Source: Melampsora larici-populina 98AG31 (Eukaryota; Basidiomycota; Pucciniomycetes; Pucciniales; Melampsoraceae). Taken from it: a stretch of 64,000 nt of DNA. The stretch spans positions 290,120 through 354,119 of the forward strand of contig NW_006768819.1 in NCBI RefSeq assembly GCF_000204055.1. The letters are read 5' to 3'. Below, one piece after another: positions 44,983 through 57,739 of this stretch. Below the pieces are notes generated by a model. It worked only from the letters and a program-made list of their open reading frames with translations. It was not told the origin of the DNA and did not search any database. Each line of letters opens with the position of its first letter. Position 1 is the stretch's first letter. The position numbers and the translations under genes were made by a program.

Positions 44983-45331
44983 TACTATTAGAAACTATCA
45001 GGGCCTGGCCTCAGACTTCCTGATCAGACTATATACGTCATTCGGACTTAAGCTGAACTAATGGTTTTCTTCTTGAGAAAAAAACAACAGAATCTCACTC
45101 AGAAAGAATCATTGAGTTCCAAAGTATGAGTCCTTTTGAGTTGCGAGCCTCCAGCTGAGCTCTGCTCCTGAGTCCACTTCACCCACCAACACTTCCCCTG
45201 TCACTGATGGGCAGACAACACTTGAGACCTCTTTCCAGCACTTTACTCTCACGACTTACAGAAGCACTTGAACCTTATATAGGCTCCAAGATTTGAAGAC
45301 AAAAATGGACACCCTGCCTCGAAAGGTTGTA

Positions 45332-45420
45332 CAGTCAAACCGGAAAAGCTTGCCACCAATTCCCCGCCAATTTGCTCGAGTTTTGCGGGCAAAATCGGTC
45401 AAGCTTTTCCGGTTTGACTG
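45332..45420. mobile_element. 89-bp pogo/mariner-type MITE, TSD TA
   Basis: CAGTCAAACCGGAAAAGCTTG at the left is repeated inverted at the right with no mismatch over 21 bases. TA lies on both sides (45330-45331 and 45421-45422). The CAGT start and TA duplication fit the pogo branch of Tc1/mariner. Confidence 0.75.
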
Positions 45421-45429
45421 TACGTACAC

Positions 45430-48400
45430 ACTCAAATATCCATCACACGCATCCTCCTCGTATCTGAATCTCAATCCCGCTTGCTCCAACCACACCTCAG
45501 ATCGTCGTCAGTCCTTTCACAACCCTTGTACCTACATCCCCGATGTTCTTAATTCAATGAATCGGCGCTCAGCTTTGTCATGGAGTTCTACATTCAGTGA
45601 TCATCCTTTGCACGGAGCTCCGTTGCGAAAACTTCTCTTGGATATCCGAAGCGTCTGGATGATAGCAGGGCGGTTTCTTCAGCGACACACACGATCCACC
45701 TCATTGAAGACGTCTGTAAGGCCGAAGTAACTGCCGAACTCTATGGCCAGAGGTCAAGAGCAGTCGCACAGTACTCTTCGATAAGATCGATGGATCAGTA
45801 TTCAAAAACGGATGCCCGATCAGGCAGGTCAATGCAGAGAGACAGAATCACGAACCAGACAAGATCCATCCAGCAGACTCATCCGACCGCATGATAACTG
45901 CAACACCGCTGCGATGATACTTATCGACCAGATATAGCTGTGCTCTTGGTCTGCCTTGAAGACGGCGTTTCGGACAGGGAACTTTTCAATTTGAGCTGAT
46001 GTGGTTGACAGACTCCAGTACCGAATGCAAGCTTTGGCAGAAAAAAGAGATTAGATGTCAGATAGGTTGATGTGAAGAGACACGGTGGCTTTATTTGCCC
46101 ATCTCTGGTAGCCTGGACCCCGTTTCCGCAATTCGACAATCTCTGTTTTCAAGGATGGTAACGGGGGACAAAACCATCTGTCTGTACTTCACATCTCCAC
46201 GATGCGATCTGAGAAGTGAACCAAGAAGGCCCGTGACCGCGTAGCTTTGACTTTACGATGAAACATTTATCGGGACTAGATCGTTCGAGTCCTTATCAAC
46301 TTAAACTTACTTTGCATTGGATCGTGTGTTCGTACGAACGGCCCCACATCACGAACGTCTGGTCCGCTGTAAATTATATTTACATGGGGTATGACCCGGT
46401 ACATCAAGACAAGTCAGTCTAGGTTTTCACAGCTCTCACTCATTGACCATTCATGGGCACGAACAGCCTGGGCCTGATTCACTAGCAATTTTGAGGATCG
46501 ATGGCGCCTGATCTTACAATATTGATTTGCACTGACCAGATTGAACCTTTTATTGAACCTCTGGTTGCGCGGTGATAGGACAACGAGATCGCATTCGAGC
46601 TGTAGTAGGATTTGCAACCATGCATCCTACACACCTTACATCGGCCAGGATTCCTACGAGGACAGGATTACGGTGCTATATCAATGACTGCATTGTTTTC
46701 AGGACGTCCTAGTACTACCTTGGTAGACAGCGAGGTTTTATCCGCAGAGCCGCGCAATAGGAAGAATAGTCGTAAGGACTTTACCGTTTCAACTACACAG
46801 GGTTCGTATTCCGATTGCATAAAGTTAAGCTGTAGAGTACTTTCAAGGTATAAATTGATTTGAGTGTCACTGATCGGAGCATGTTTGGTTTTCATGCAAT
46901 ATCCATCGAAAATGTCAGCCGACGGATTTCCGGCTCTTGTTTCCGAATCAGCCAATATATCGCCGGCGAGGCCCAGCATTGAGGTCAAGAAAATTGGATC
47001 GGTAGGTAAATGGATAGGTTTTTCCAAGGTAGTAAACAGGGAATTTAATAGACAGGATACAACACCACTAGGCTACATGCATGGTAGGGAGCCGCAAAGT
47101 CGATCTCCTGAGATATGTATGAATCATTATTGATACATTCTTCTTGAACTCAAGACCCGTACCAAGGTTTGGCAAGAATACGAGGCACTGATATTCTTTT
47201 TATTGTTTGGTTTGTTATTGAGAGAATCGTGATTTAGACATTCCCTTGGCATCGAACAAAAACTGAAACACCTGGCACAGGAGATAGCAATATGGTGGCG
47301 TTGATTTTTTGTATGACAGGCTCACTTTGAACAAGTAATGCAGTGCAGATGCATAGAATCAACCAATGAGGCCGGTGTGTTGCAAAGATCCAATCTCTAT
47401 CCAGAGACAAAATGCGACGATTCGGGTGGATGAATGAGGTTCCAAAGGTTGTGTCTGAGTTGACAATGTTGAACTTGAACTCATCCGATCGTGAATGACC
47501 ATGTCTTGACATGGGCGTCATCAGAGAGTGTGATTGGAGAGGCACTGTGGAGCTTATTCGGAACAAGGTGTTTAACGCACGAGGAAATGTACGTCTTTTC
47601 ACGACTGGTGAAAGCACAATTTGTCATAAGCTCAAAATTTGCCTTAACTTAAACAGGATGCCACAGCTGCGCGCACTTTAAAAGGTCGGGTTCCGCGTTC
47701 TACAAATAGGATCCACAACTTTCCAAGCTTATCGTTCAAACTCAAACTCGTTTCTGTGAGTTGATCTCATGAGGCTTCTCGTCTGCCCCCAAATTATGTA
47801 GGAATTGCCAGGGAACTTGTGCCAAGCTGCTTGAACTGTGTGTACACTTCTGGGAAAGCTTACAAGATGTTAACTCGAGGCTATGTGTGGTTCTGAGTTT
47901 GTAGATGTGACAACAAAATATATGGTTTTCATTGTGTAGCTCTGGAGTAATAGGAGCACACATTGGACAAGGTACATCAGTTTACATGGCATCCTGTCCA
48001 CATAGACCCCAGCTCGGGTACCCCAGACCAACTCACGTGTAATTCTTGCTGGCACCTTTAATTCCTTTGCCTGACTGGCTCACTTTGTTTGGAGTGAACT
48101 AGCAAGAATCCAGGACATTCAATCCTGATGGTATCTTACAAACAATTGCACTTGAGTGTGCCTTGACTACCTAACACCAAAGTTCGATTATTTTTAAGAG
48201 CAAGACAGCATAACAAAAGCACAAACATCTATAGGTAAGCATTGCCTGTGGCACCTGTAACAAGCAACATGTAAGCCAATCCTACAGTGTCCTTTATGGT
48301 CGGCTTGGGAGCCGGTGTTTGGCTTGTAGAGCAGTCAGATTTGCTGGAGCACAACATTGGTGCCCCACCGGGGAGTTCCTGACCGCCTGTGGACCACCTA

Positions 48401-49530
48401 TGCTCTATGTCTCCACAGTGAAGGGTGGTCTACTGCAGGTTATGGTAATGCAACACCTGATTGCCAGCAACCATCCGCCTGCAAACCGCCTTTGAGGCGG
48501 CCAGACAGTTTTGCAAACACTGTCTTTAGGTGCTCAAGAGGGTTGTTGGCGGTCACCAGGCCGCCCTCAACACCTTCCTTCAAAGGTTAATGGGGTCTCT
48601 GATGTATCTGCTACCAAGGCTTACAATAGTCTCATCAGAGATGCTGGCAAGCATGCTGTGGAGTTTGTTTGCCAGCCTTGTTTTAGTGTTTTGGCTGATG
48701 ATCTTGATTTGATAGGTTTTGACCAACATTCACAACCCACACAATCCAAACCCCAGCAGAACTGTCTCAAGTCTCAAAAACCTTCTTCATTCTGTCAGGC
48801 TGATCTCATTCATAAGGTGTCAAGATCATCAAACTAAATTGCTGTTTGCTAACTTAGATTTTTATTCATAGGAGAACTTTTTAATATGATGTGGATATGG
48901 TGTGGAGTCAGAGCAGCTGGACTACCCGTGTGCATGTGGCACACTTGCTGAGTGAACTGGTTGGCTCAATAAAACCTGTTAGAATATAAATTGAAGTTTC
49001 AACCACATCAAACTATATTATCTCAAACTAGAATGACATCGAATCAAACTCAGCTAAATCAAAACTAACTATAATCAAAACCAAAACTTAAGGCTGTTGC
49101 TATTTGCAGCCCACAAAAAATCCATGTAGGTGCTGCCCCAATTACGCCTACATAGGCGTTTCCCACCAAAAAGCGCCTATATTCCCACAAAATTGGATGT
49201 AGGTGTTGGAAATCCTTGGGACTTTGCAGTGTAGGTGCTCAGAGATAAAACCTACATGTCTGATTTGAAATGTAGCAACAACACTACAGTGATGCTGTTT
49301 CTATTTATCACAAGCAATTGAATGTGATACAAGAGTCAAATTGATGACTGAAAAGGTCAAGCTATTACAAAATGAGAGTTGGACTTGTGAAGATCACAGT
49401 TGTAAGCAAGGATCAAAGTCCAGGTGCAAAAATTGCAGTCAAATTACATAGTACAGATCAGAGTTGTTTGGATAATCTCTCATATACTGTGTTCTAGAAA
49501 TGTGGGACAAGGACACAAGTTGATATCACA
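45430..49530. other. Unassigned DNA, CpG-rich to about 47.9 kb
   Basis: Minus-strand frames at 46668-47027 (119 codons) and 47234-47617 (127 codons) and a plus frame at 48511-48837 are open, but I recognise none of them and cannot show splicing. At 49095-49285 GGCTGTTGCTATTT and an imperfect inverted AAATGTAGCAACAAC bound a possible 190-bp MITE with no clear target duplication. Confidence 0.3.
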
Positions 49531-49536
49531 TAATGT

Positions 49537-49932
49537 TCAATGAGCATGATTAAGAAAGAATTGTGTACTTGTCAAAATTTTGATCAGAAGTGGTCTTGAT
49601 GGGACAGAGTCAGTTGTAAGGTTTCCTCCGGGTTCACCAGATTTGATGTCTTCAGACGTAACCTCAGGGTCTGGATGCAGACCATTGGCAACCTTGTACC
49701 AATCAGCAGAATCTTGAGCTTGAGTAGATTTGATGTTGGCATCATCAACCTCATCAATTTCACCTCCTTCTTTGACTGATGGCAACAAATTTTCCTCATC
49801 AGCAGGTTTGACTTCTTCAGGGATGGATTGCAAAGTGTGTGTTGGAATAGGAAACTCTCCCAGTATTGATGATTTAACAAGGGGTGGAGGTGGTGCTTGA
49901 ATTCCTGGCGCTTGCAGGCTGGGGTTGACCAT
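49537..49932 (-). CDS. Unrecognised open frame, 131 codons
   Basis: MVNPSLQAPGIQAPPPPLVK leads into an acidic stretch (EEVKPADEENLLPSVKEGGE) and ADWYKVANGLHPDPEVTSED. Low hydrophobicity and acidic composition suggest a disordered protein or the tail of a transposon protein. There is no domain, no neighbour to link it to, and no clear promoter. It may be non-coding. Confidence 0.25.
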   Translation of the reverse strand: MVNPSLQAPGIQAPPPPLVKSSILGEFPIPTHTLQSIPEEVKPADEENLLPSVKEGGEIDEVDDANIKSTQAQDSADWYKVANGLHPDPEVTSEDIKSGEPGGNLTTDSVPSRPLLIKILTSTQFFLNHAH

Positions 49933-51184
49933 CAGTGCTAGCTTGTGACAGATGCATCAAACTCAATGCTTCTGGTGGTCCCATTCAAAGGTCTGATTTC
50001 TAACTTCAATAGTTTTGTCAATCAAATTTGCATCCCCTTGGCTAAGGTGTTGTTGTTGCAACCCAAGTCATGAGTCTGCGCCAACATGTTGCAAAGGTAA
50101 CAAGAAAGGTAAGGAATTAAATGAAAAAAATTATTCAATGCAAATATAATTCAAATATAACTTATCTTATTATGGACTAGGCAATTGGCGCCCAGCCGCC
50201 ACATAGTCATGGTTGTGATAGCTCACTCAAGCACACTACCCATTTGAGATGCACGCATCACATATGCAGACGGAGTGCTCATAGAGAGATATTGTAGAAT
50301 CTATGCCTTGTAGCCAAAGGGTATATATGGCCTTGTTAGCCATACCATTAGTTAGTGAAACACTCAAAGTTGAACATCATTGCCACAATGCTCACTTCAT
50401 TAATCACTGCCATTGTCAAACCCTTCCAATTCAACACCCTTCGCCAATTGGAACATGGACCCTCCCTCCAGTCCCTTCTTCTATTTAATTCATTGTAAAC
50501 CTGGAGCTGAGCCCTTGATTATGCGAGGCCAATCTATTATCAATGTGTGACAGAATGCAAGGTGCTCACATCACTATAAAAGCTTGCAATCTCACTGAAG
50601 CAATGTCCCCAGCATCCAATTCGCAGTCCATTACCAAATCTTTCTACTCGCAATCTTAACTATTGCCTTAACCAGCATGTTTGCCATCAGCAAAGTCAAA
50701 AGTGTTGATAACATTCTCCATAATCCCCAATTTTGCAGTGCTATACATGGACACTTTCAACAATGTCAGACAATCTCTAATCATGTCTTGTCCACCTCAC
50801 TGACCTTTTGGCCATTGTCTCTGTAGATTGCAAGCCATTGAAGTTATTCATTTTCAAAACTGGTGTGACAACCAAGATGCATCTCTGGCAGAACTATGCC
50901 TTTTGAATCCAACAATTTGGGGGTTCTTCTGCGTCTTGCCTTATTTTTGCTGTAAACCCGCAACCAAATTAGCTGATCCCAACAGTTAGTATTTTTTCTA
51001 CCGTTTGCATGTTTTGCCATTCTGCTGACGCACATTACCAAGTACCTTGTCGCAGTATTAAACCTCAATCAAGATGATCAAATGACTGAGCGCGTATACA
51101 GGGTCATCAGTCAAACAATCATTTTGCAAGGTTCTTTGGAAGCCATTAACTACGGAAGCCCTGAGTGGGGTGGTGCCACCTCAA

Positions 51185-51330
51185 CGTACACAATTACACA
51201 TCTACACACAACACAGAAAAACACAACACAGCACAAAAAACACAAAAAAACACAGAAAAAAACACCACCAAAACCACATCATAACACAACACACATAAAA
51301 ACAGAACAAAAAAACAACAGAACACACATT
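51185..51330. repeat. A/C-only low-complexity tract
   Basis: Almost all bases are A or C (ACACAACACAGAAAAACACA and similar), with strong strand asymmetry. Frames through it are not genes. The surrounding 49933-51771 contains no supported feature. Confidence 0.8.
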
Positions 51331-51771
51331 TTCCAAACCCAGCTCCACCATTCTCCCCCCGATGCAAATTGTAAAGCGACCTCAAGTTTTCTTGATCCTT
51401 GATTGCTCAGTTATCTAACAATCAAAGCAATCAATATCTAGATTATAGGACTGGGTGAATGAGGAACAATGAACTTACTAAGTGTGTTGGACAAGAGACA
51501 AATTTTCATACTGCACCCTTTTCAAATAAAAGTGCATTATGTATCTTAGTTGTTTCCTTGATTGCAGTATCTGAATGATACATGCCACACTCCCACTCAT
51601 TGTACTCTGATCCCATCTTGGTCCCTATTATAGCAAAAGCTCACCATTGGTAATCCACTTCCCACCTAAGCTAGCAGTTTCCACTAATAACCTCAATCTT
51701 TGCACTGATTTTCTCTTCATGCAATATCAATCAATCAATTGCATTTTCTATTTGTTCTGACACAGCACTTT

Positions 51772-51882
51772 CACCATGGCCGTGTGGTGTTTGCCCGTCA
51801 ACAAGCACACACAAGTCCCCTTTGTGCCTCAAAGGGAGTCCGTGTGCTCTTGTTGTTGGGCGACTGCCACAAGCACACGGTG
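51772..51882. mobile_element. 111-bp CACCATG mini-element, copy 2, TSD TTT
   Basis: Same length and layout as 35790-35900, starting CACCATGGCCGTGTGGTG and ending GTGTGC-type DNA closing in GTG. TTT is duplicated at 51769-51771 and 51883-51885. The central TTGTTGTTGGGCGACTGCCACA is shared. The two copies differ at roughly one base in six, so they are not a recent duplication of each other. Confidence 0.8.
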
Positions 51883-51885
51883 TTT

Positions 51886-52950
51886 GCTATATGTAGCTCT
51901 CTGCATTTCCCGTTATTGTCTTGAGCCAGTTCCTCCAAAAGTGTCAATGGCAATTCGATCTGCTCCATCCCTGACGTATCTTTTCTCATTAAGGGTTATG
52001 TCAGGAAGGGCATACACAGCCATAGCGGTATATCTCCTTCCTCACAAACAAACTTTATTACATACATATAACTACATGTAATTAAACAATCACAACTAGT
52101 AATAAGCTGAAAGAACTCGTACTTGAACTAATATGTCAAAGACTCCAGAGATCATGAGAGGGTGATTCTGCTTTGCTTCACATCTTTAAGCCATAGCTAG
52201 AGGTATAAGTTGGGGAATCAGGGGTAGCTTTGTACTCAAGCATAATTTAAGAATGGAGTGTAAAGATAAGCCAAAGGAGAAGCTTGAATTTTCAGATCAG
52301 AAACCAGAGTAATAATTAGACAAAAATTATATGGGGGTGTTATGAAATTGATTAGGGGAGTGAGACCTTTGGTGAATCAATAGGAGACAGATATATAATT
52401 GCACAGTTGAAGAAATGTGGGTGTTATATATTGAATGCTATGAGATATATGGACCTTGTAAAGGTAGGAAGCAATTCATAGCCAAATTTTGGATGCAAAA
52501 TTGATGCAACCAATAGGGCAAACTTAGTATATTTGAAATATAATGATGTAGGAAAAGACAGATGTCAAATTGAAATTCCAGCCAACAAAGGTAGGGAGAT
52601 GTAGTTACATAGTAAGGAAGGATTTTGCTGATCATATAATCAGTGATGTGAACAAACTTAAGTAATGTACATCAAGGGGTTTCAAGTTGAAAATTTTTCT
52701 ATGATTTTTTAAAAATTTGGTAAAGTTTTATACAACCCCATAAAATTTCAAATTTGACCATATGTAAAAAAACATAAGTTGTATGATGGAGCCAGTGGTC
52801 ATAGAAAGAAACTTGAACATTGCAATTACCCAAGCCTTTCATGACTGGAGGTTGGAATGGAAATAGATGAAAATAGCTTGTCAACCAAGCAAATCTCTTT
52901 GAATCTATGTCCAACTGACCTTGTTCAAGGTTTCAAAAAAACACTCTTAA
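51886..52950. other. Unassigned AT-rich DNA
   Basis: No gene is supported. It is AT-rich with several short open frames lacking any recognisable motif. Confidence 0.3.
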
Positions 52951-52959
52951 CTCACTTTC

Positions 52960-54480
52960 CAGATGGTTCAAACCTCACAAAGAAATTTTTCTATTAAAAC
53001 TGCTCAAGAGCTTCTTCAAATAGCCAAAGAAGATGAGGAGGATCGAATGATTGAAGAAGAGATGCCTGGTGAACAAATCCTTCCAACATTTGGCAATGTT
53101 TGATGACAATGACAAGATGGCCTTCTTGACCAATCTCCTCTTCAATGATGTGGTCCTGGAAAGCACTGAGGATCTCTTGGAAATCCTGGACAACCTGTGT
53201 TATCACAATGCACGTTCACAGACGCCATTCAAAATGGACCTCAGTGTGAATGACTTACTTTGTGATCAAGAAGTAGGGTTTCAACAATCAATGAGGACTT
53301 CTCACACCGGCTTCTACACCATTCTGGAAGTCATTCAAGGTCATGAGATCTTCATGTCAGCTAGTCAAACCCCACAGCCTCCAGTTATCATCCAACTTGC
53401 TCTCACTCTTGAGCACCTTTGAAGCAAGAGTAATGGTTGTTCTGTACGGCACCTTGATAGGGTTTATAGGCGGTCAATGGGAGCTATTTTCAACTGTACT
53501 TGATGTGTTTTCACTGCTATTGACAAGCTTTGTAGTCATTATATTCAACAGCCTAGTGAGGAAAGGCAAGAAAAGATATGCACTGTGATTTCTCTCAAAG
53601 GCTTTCCTGGATGTGTTGGTTTTGTAGACGGAACCAACATTCCATTATATCAACAACCCGGCCTTGACGGAGAGACTAGAAAAGATACTCTCTCAATTGC
53701 CAAGTGGTCTGTGATTGTGATTGTTAAATGATTACTCTCCACAGTGGATGGCCTGGTTCATGTCACAATCAAGAGGTTTTTTCCACCATGCCATCCCTGA
53801 TTATCCAGAGCTTTGCTTTTCTAATGGTGTGTTTTCTATATTTTCCCTTTTTTATATTCAAATCCACTACAGTCAACTCCCTCTAACTTGATATCCCTGT
53901 AAGTGCATAATTCTCTATGTGCATAGGATTTTTTGCCGCCAAAAAGGGGTTTGCCAGCCAAAATGAGGTCTATAAGTGCATATTCCTTTAAGTGCATGAG
54001 AAAACCACCCGCCAAACTGTATGTAATTAGAGGGAGTTGACTGTAACATTTTCATTACCTCCTAAAATGAATACTTATTGGCTGACTTGGTGTACAAAAC
54101 TAGCAACACAGTGGTCTCAAATTACAAGGCACCAGCATCAAGAATGGAGAGAAACTCTCTGTTAAATACACTGGTGGCTAAGGCCCGGATTCAAGATGAG
54201 CATAGTATTGGCATCTGGAAAGAACAATTTGGTTCCCTTCAAGCACTGCAATCAAGACTCAATCAAATTGACAATATGCCATTTATATTGATATGATCAA
54301 AGTGTGTGCTATCTTGAGCAATATGCTTGCCGACTTAGGTGATCAGTGGAAGGAGGAATTCACATACAACTATTTACATGATAATTACAAATACACTGCT
54401 GGTACTAAGATTGCAGTAGAGCCTACTGATCCAATTGGAGTTCTCTGTTGAGAGCTTGTAATTAGGGACTATGCTGTTTC
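52960..54480 (+). pseudogene. PIF/Harbinger transposase (DDE_Tnp_4 type), decayed
   Basis: Pieces in order are an acidic N-terminus (ELLQIAKEDEEDRM) and helical MSASQTPQPPVIIQLALTL. The first catalytic Asp region follows (FPGCVGFVDGTNIPLYQQ), then YLLADLVYKTSNTVVSNYKA and the Glu region (ARIQDEHSIGIWKEQFGSL). These are the usual DDE_Tnp_4 landmarks. Several frame changes and stops separate them. A pogo-type MITE sits between FVDGT and YLLADL, in what looks like an intron starting GTGTGT. Harbinger transposases normally act with a Myb-like partner, which is not seen here. Confidence 0.75.
53870..54043. mobile_element. 174-bp pogo-type MITE in the Harbinger gene, TSD TA
   Basis: CAGTCAACTCCCTCTAA at the left, inverted TTAGAGGGAGTTGACTG at the right, TA on both sides (53868-53869 and 54044-54045). 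Inner AAGTGCATA phrases occur three times. These ends are typical of pogo/Tigger elements. Confidence 0.85.
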
Positions 54481-55546
54481 TTTTGATGAAAATTTGTAAG
54501 ACTGTCTTGGTCTTTTTTTAATTCTCACTTCAATTGCTCTGAAATCATCATGTACACAATACAGGACTAGTTAACATTTCAATCTCAAAACAAACTTTGA
54601 CTGTTAAAAAAAGTCTGATACAAAGATAGATCAAAATATTCTTGAGAATATAGCATCATAATAGATGTTGTTACTACATTTGGGTTGGCTCAATTGATAA
54701 ATTCACTGTTCAAATAATAAATCAATGTATTTATTCATCTCCCAAACAGACACTACGCCAGATCGCAAATTTACCACTGAGCTTAGAAAACCAAAAAGAC
54801 ATAGAAAATTATACACAAGGCAGAAGGGGTCAAAAAAATGTGGAAAAATAAGGGTTGCATTCCCCTGTGTGTGCCCCTCATTTTGCATATTTTTACAAAT
54901 TTTTACGGCAGCAGTGTATATCAGGTCAGAACTCAGTTTATGTCCAAAACTGGCAGTCATGGTGGCATTAACCTTGTGAGACCAATAAAAATGTCCATTT
55001 TGTGTCAACATCTGGAATGTCAGTCCAAGTCTATAAAAGGTCGCCTTTTAAAGAGACTCAAGTCTGAATGTACTTACTAAGTGCAATTTCACTAATAGGT
55101 GGCTTCGTTTCAATAGGAAGATTCAGTCTTTCTAGTGAGATAAATTCAATCCAGGGCTTGTCAGTAACTCGTTAAGATCTCAAGATACAAGCAAAGGTAC
55201 TTACTGAACGGATCAAGTTACAGTAGTCTTCTACAGATGAGTACAAAGGTAGCTCTATCTCAGGGCTGCCTAATTCTACTAAAAAATTGATAAGGGATCT
55301 TTGTCAAATAATGAGATCTTTGAATATTTTAGACGTTGTATGTTGATGATAATTGATCTTCTAAATTCTCTTCCAGGGAATTCTAATGAGTAAAGGCTTT
55401 CTAAAGGTTGATAACAAAAAGTAGGGGTAATAAACCGCGCTGTAAGCTAATGTATTAGATATCAAGATATTGGGAAATATGTGAGGTCTAATCGAGAAGT
55501 ATTCGGCTGGTGTTTATTCAAGAAGTATTCGTGTATGAAGCTTTAA
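54481..55546. other. Unassigned DNA right of the Harbinger gene
   Basis: No gene is supported. Two antiparallel short frames near 54700-55010 are shadows of each other. Confidence 0.3.
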
Positions 55547-55729
55547 CACTGCAAAGATAATTTATTTGTCCGAGGTGAAAAATTATTACATTTAATGTAC
55601 AAAATGATTAAAAGTGCATTAAGTCTGCATCAAGTCTGCATTATTCTGCATTAATTCTGCATTATTAATCATTTTGTGCATTAAATTTAATTATTTTTCA
55701 CCTCGGAGAAATACATTATCTTCGCAGTG
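55547..55729. mobile_element. 183-bp CACTG-type element, TSD TAA
   Basis: CACTGCAAAGATAATTTATT at the left and the inverted copy ending TTCGCAGTG at the right. The arms pair over about 65 bases, including CCGAGGTGAAAAAT. TAA is duplicated at 55544-55546 and 55730-55732. The loop holds four copies of TCTGCATTA-like phrases. Confidence 0.82.
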
Positions 55730-55879
55730 TAAAAAGGTTACAAAGTAAAAATATGAGTTGGTTGTAATATAAGATGATCCTTTCTTATTTAGACGGATGA
55801 GCTTACTATTTATTTTATTTGAAATGAGCTTGAGTATCTCGTATTTCGATTTGTCGTGGAAGAACAGGGTCTGCAGCCT

Positions 55880-56139
55880 GGTCAGGGTTAGAATAGTGGT
55901 TCGTGGTTTAGGCTGAGGCTGACTCCTGGTCAGGGCAATGTTTCAATATTAGCTTGCCTGGTTGGTAAGGGTTTTACTACAGTCAATTTCGTTACTTTAA
56001 TATAACTGTTCACTCTTGAGACATGAGTGTGAGTTGTAAGGGTTTCTCAAAACTTGGTTACGGGTTTTGAGAATATAATTTTATTTTTATTATGGTTTTG
56101 TCTTCCCAAGGAGTAAGTGGTTTTACTCTCTAGGTTGAC
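55880..56139. repeat. LTR-like 3' portion related to the solo LTR at 58933-59823
   Basis: CACTCTTGA-AC--GAGTG, then GGTTTT-AATATAAT-TTTAT and a final GGTTGACA resemble the right third of the 891-bp solo LTR. The left end was not found. Confidence 0.35.
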
Positions 56140-57720
56140 ATGGAATGTCTGCCCATTCTGAAAGCTACATGACTAATTTACCAGGATACACATTAGGATG
56201 AGTGGTGTGTGTCCAAAAATGAAGAAGGTACAGCAATTACCGTCCCCAACAGCAAATCTAGAAAAGCTTATAAATCTGTTCCGCAAGGGTTTTAGCATCC
56301 AAATGGAAACTGTAGATCCAGTATTTGGCTTTCATAATGTGCAAGTGCCAAATTGATCAAAAGAAAATTGTTGTATTTGTGATTGTTGAAGAGTTTCTGC
56401 CCAAGCATGGGTAGTTTTGGACAAAATTTGAGTTTCTGACCAAATACACCCCAAAATCATTTTTCTAAACATCTTCAAAACTCAAGGTGAAAATATGAAA
56501 AATATGCAAAATGATGGGAAATCACAGACTGATACAACCAGTATTTTTTCAAATTTTTCCTACCTCTCATGCATTGCTGAGAATTTTCTACATCTTGACT
56601 TTTCTAAACTCCATGCTATATTATTGATTTGGCGTAGTGAGACATGTTCTTCTGTTGACTTGATTCCATAACCTCCTGGCAAGTCTTGTTTATTTCTGCT
56701 TCCGCGCAAGCCTCTTCAGCTTTCAGCAATCTTGAATCTTCCTTGTAAAAACTGTCCATTTCCCAGTCAATATTCTTATCAGCTAGATCATGTGCAATCT
56801 GAGATTTTGAGCTCTCAATGTTACTTTACGTGTGAGTGTGAGCGCCAAATTCAAAATTCACAATATTTTCTTTGTTTCCTTATAACTTTTTCACCACTCC
56901 TCTGCTACCAATGATTTAAAGGTTTTACATTAAGAAATGAATAATTACCCGTTGATTGAGCTATTACCCATCCTGTTCTGACAAGGTTTGACATATGTAA
57001 TTAACTAAAAACCTCCAATTTTGATGATTTTTGACCATTTTCACGTTTAATAATGATTTCTCTTCTATCAAAAGATCATCCTACATCAATCCAATCAACA
57101 GAATAACTATAAAATCGATCTGAAAAAAACTCTTGCCACCATGAATCCTTCAATGACATCACTACACAGGAATTAATACCATAGTACCTTGTTTACCATC
57201 CTCAAATTTCCCTCTTTCTTGGATAATATCACTCCTCTTTCATCAATGTCCAAGATCAAAGTTGGTGCTGACTAATGTTATGCTTCTCTTGCATATTTTG
57301 ACCTTCTTAAACCTCCAAAACCATTAATATTAACCTAAAAACCATTTTCCAACTATATTATACCTATATTTTTGAATTTTTCTTCAACTTCTCTAATTTA
57401 ATCCTTCTAATTGTATTCCTTTCATAACAGTTCTCATTCTTAAAGACTCAAACTAAATGTTCTTCTCCATCAATTATTTCCTTACTAATTCTTTTTAATT
57501 CATTTTCACTCTTATACTATTTTTATAAACCTTTCAATATTTCCTCTTCTTGTGATTGTTCTTATCAAATGATTTCATTAATTTATGATTAAGATGATAG
57601 TAAAATGATGATATTAAATCAACTTTGAGACCCTTGATGAATAACAACTTCAATAATAATTTTGATTTTAACTAAGACACAGTTGTTTTACATAATTTTT
57701 AAATTTTTTGTTTAGATAGA
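56140..57720. other. AT-rich DNA, includes the inverse relative of 33930-35360
   Basis: No gene is supported. From about 56930 to 57740 the sequence is related, in opposite orientation, to the LTR-like block at 33.9-34.6 kb. Confidence 0.35.
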
Positions 57721-57739
57721 GATCCTGCTCACCACAACA

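Noticed and set aside
49095..49285. MITE with GTTGCTA ends
   Set aside because: Arms are short and imperfect and no target duplication was found, so it is not listed as an element.
51082..51402. 106-codon frame
   Set aside because: Mostly the A/C-only low-complexity tract.
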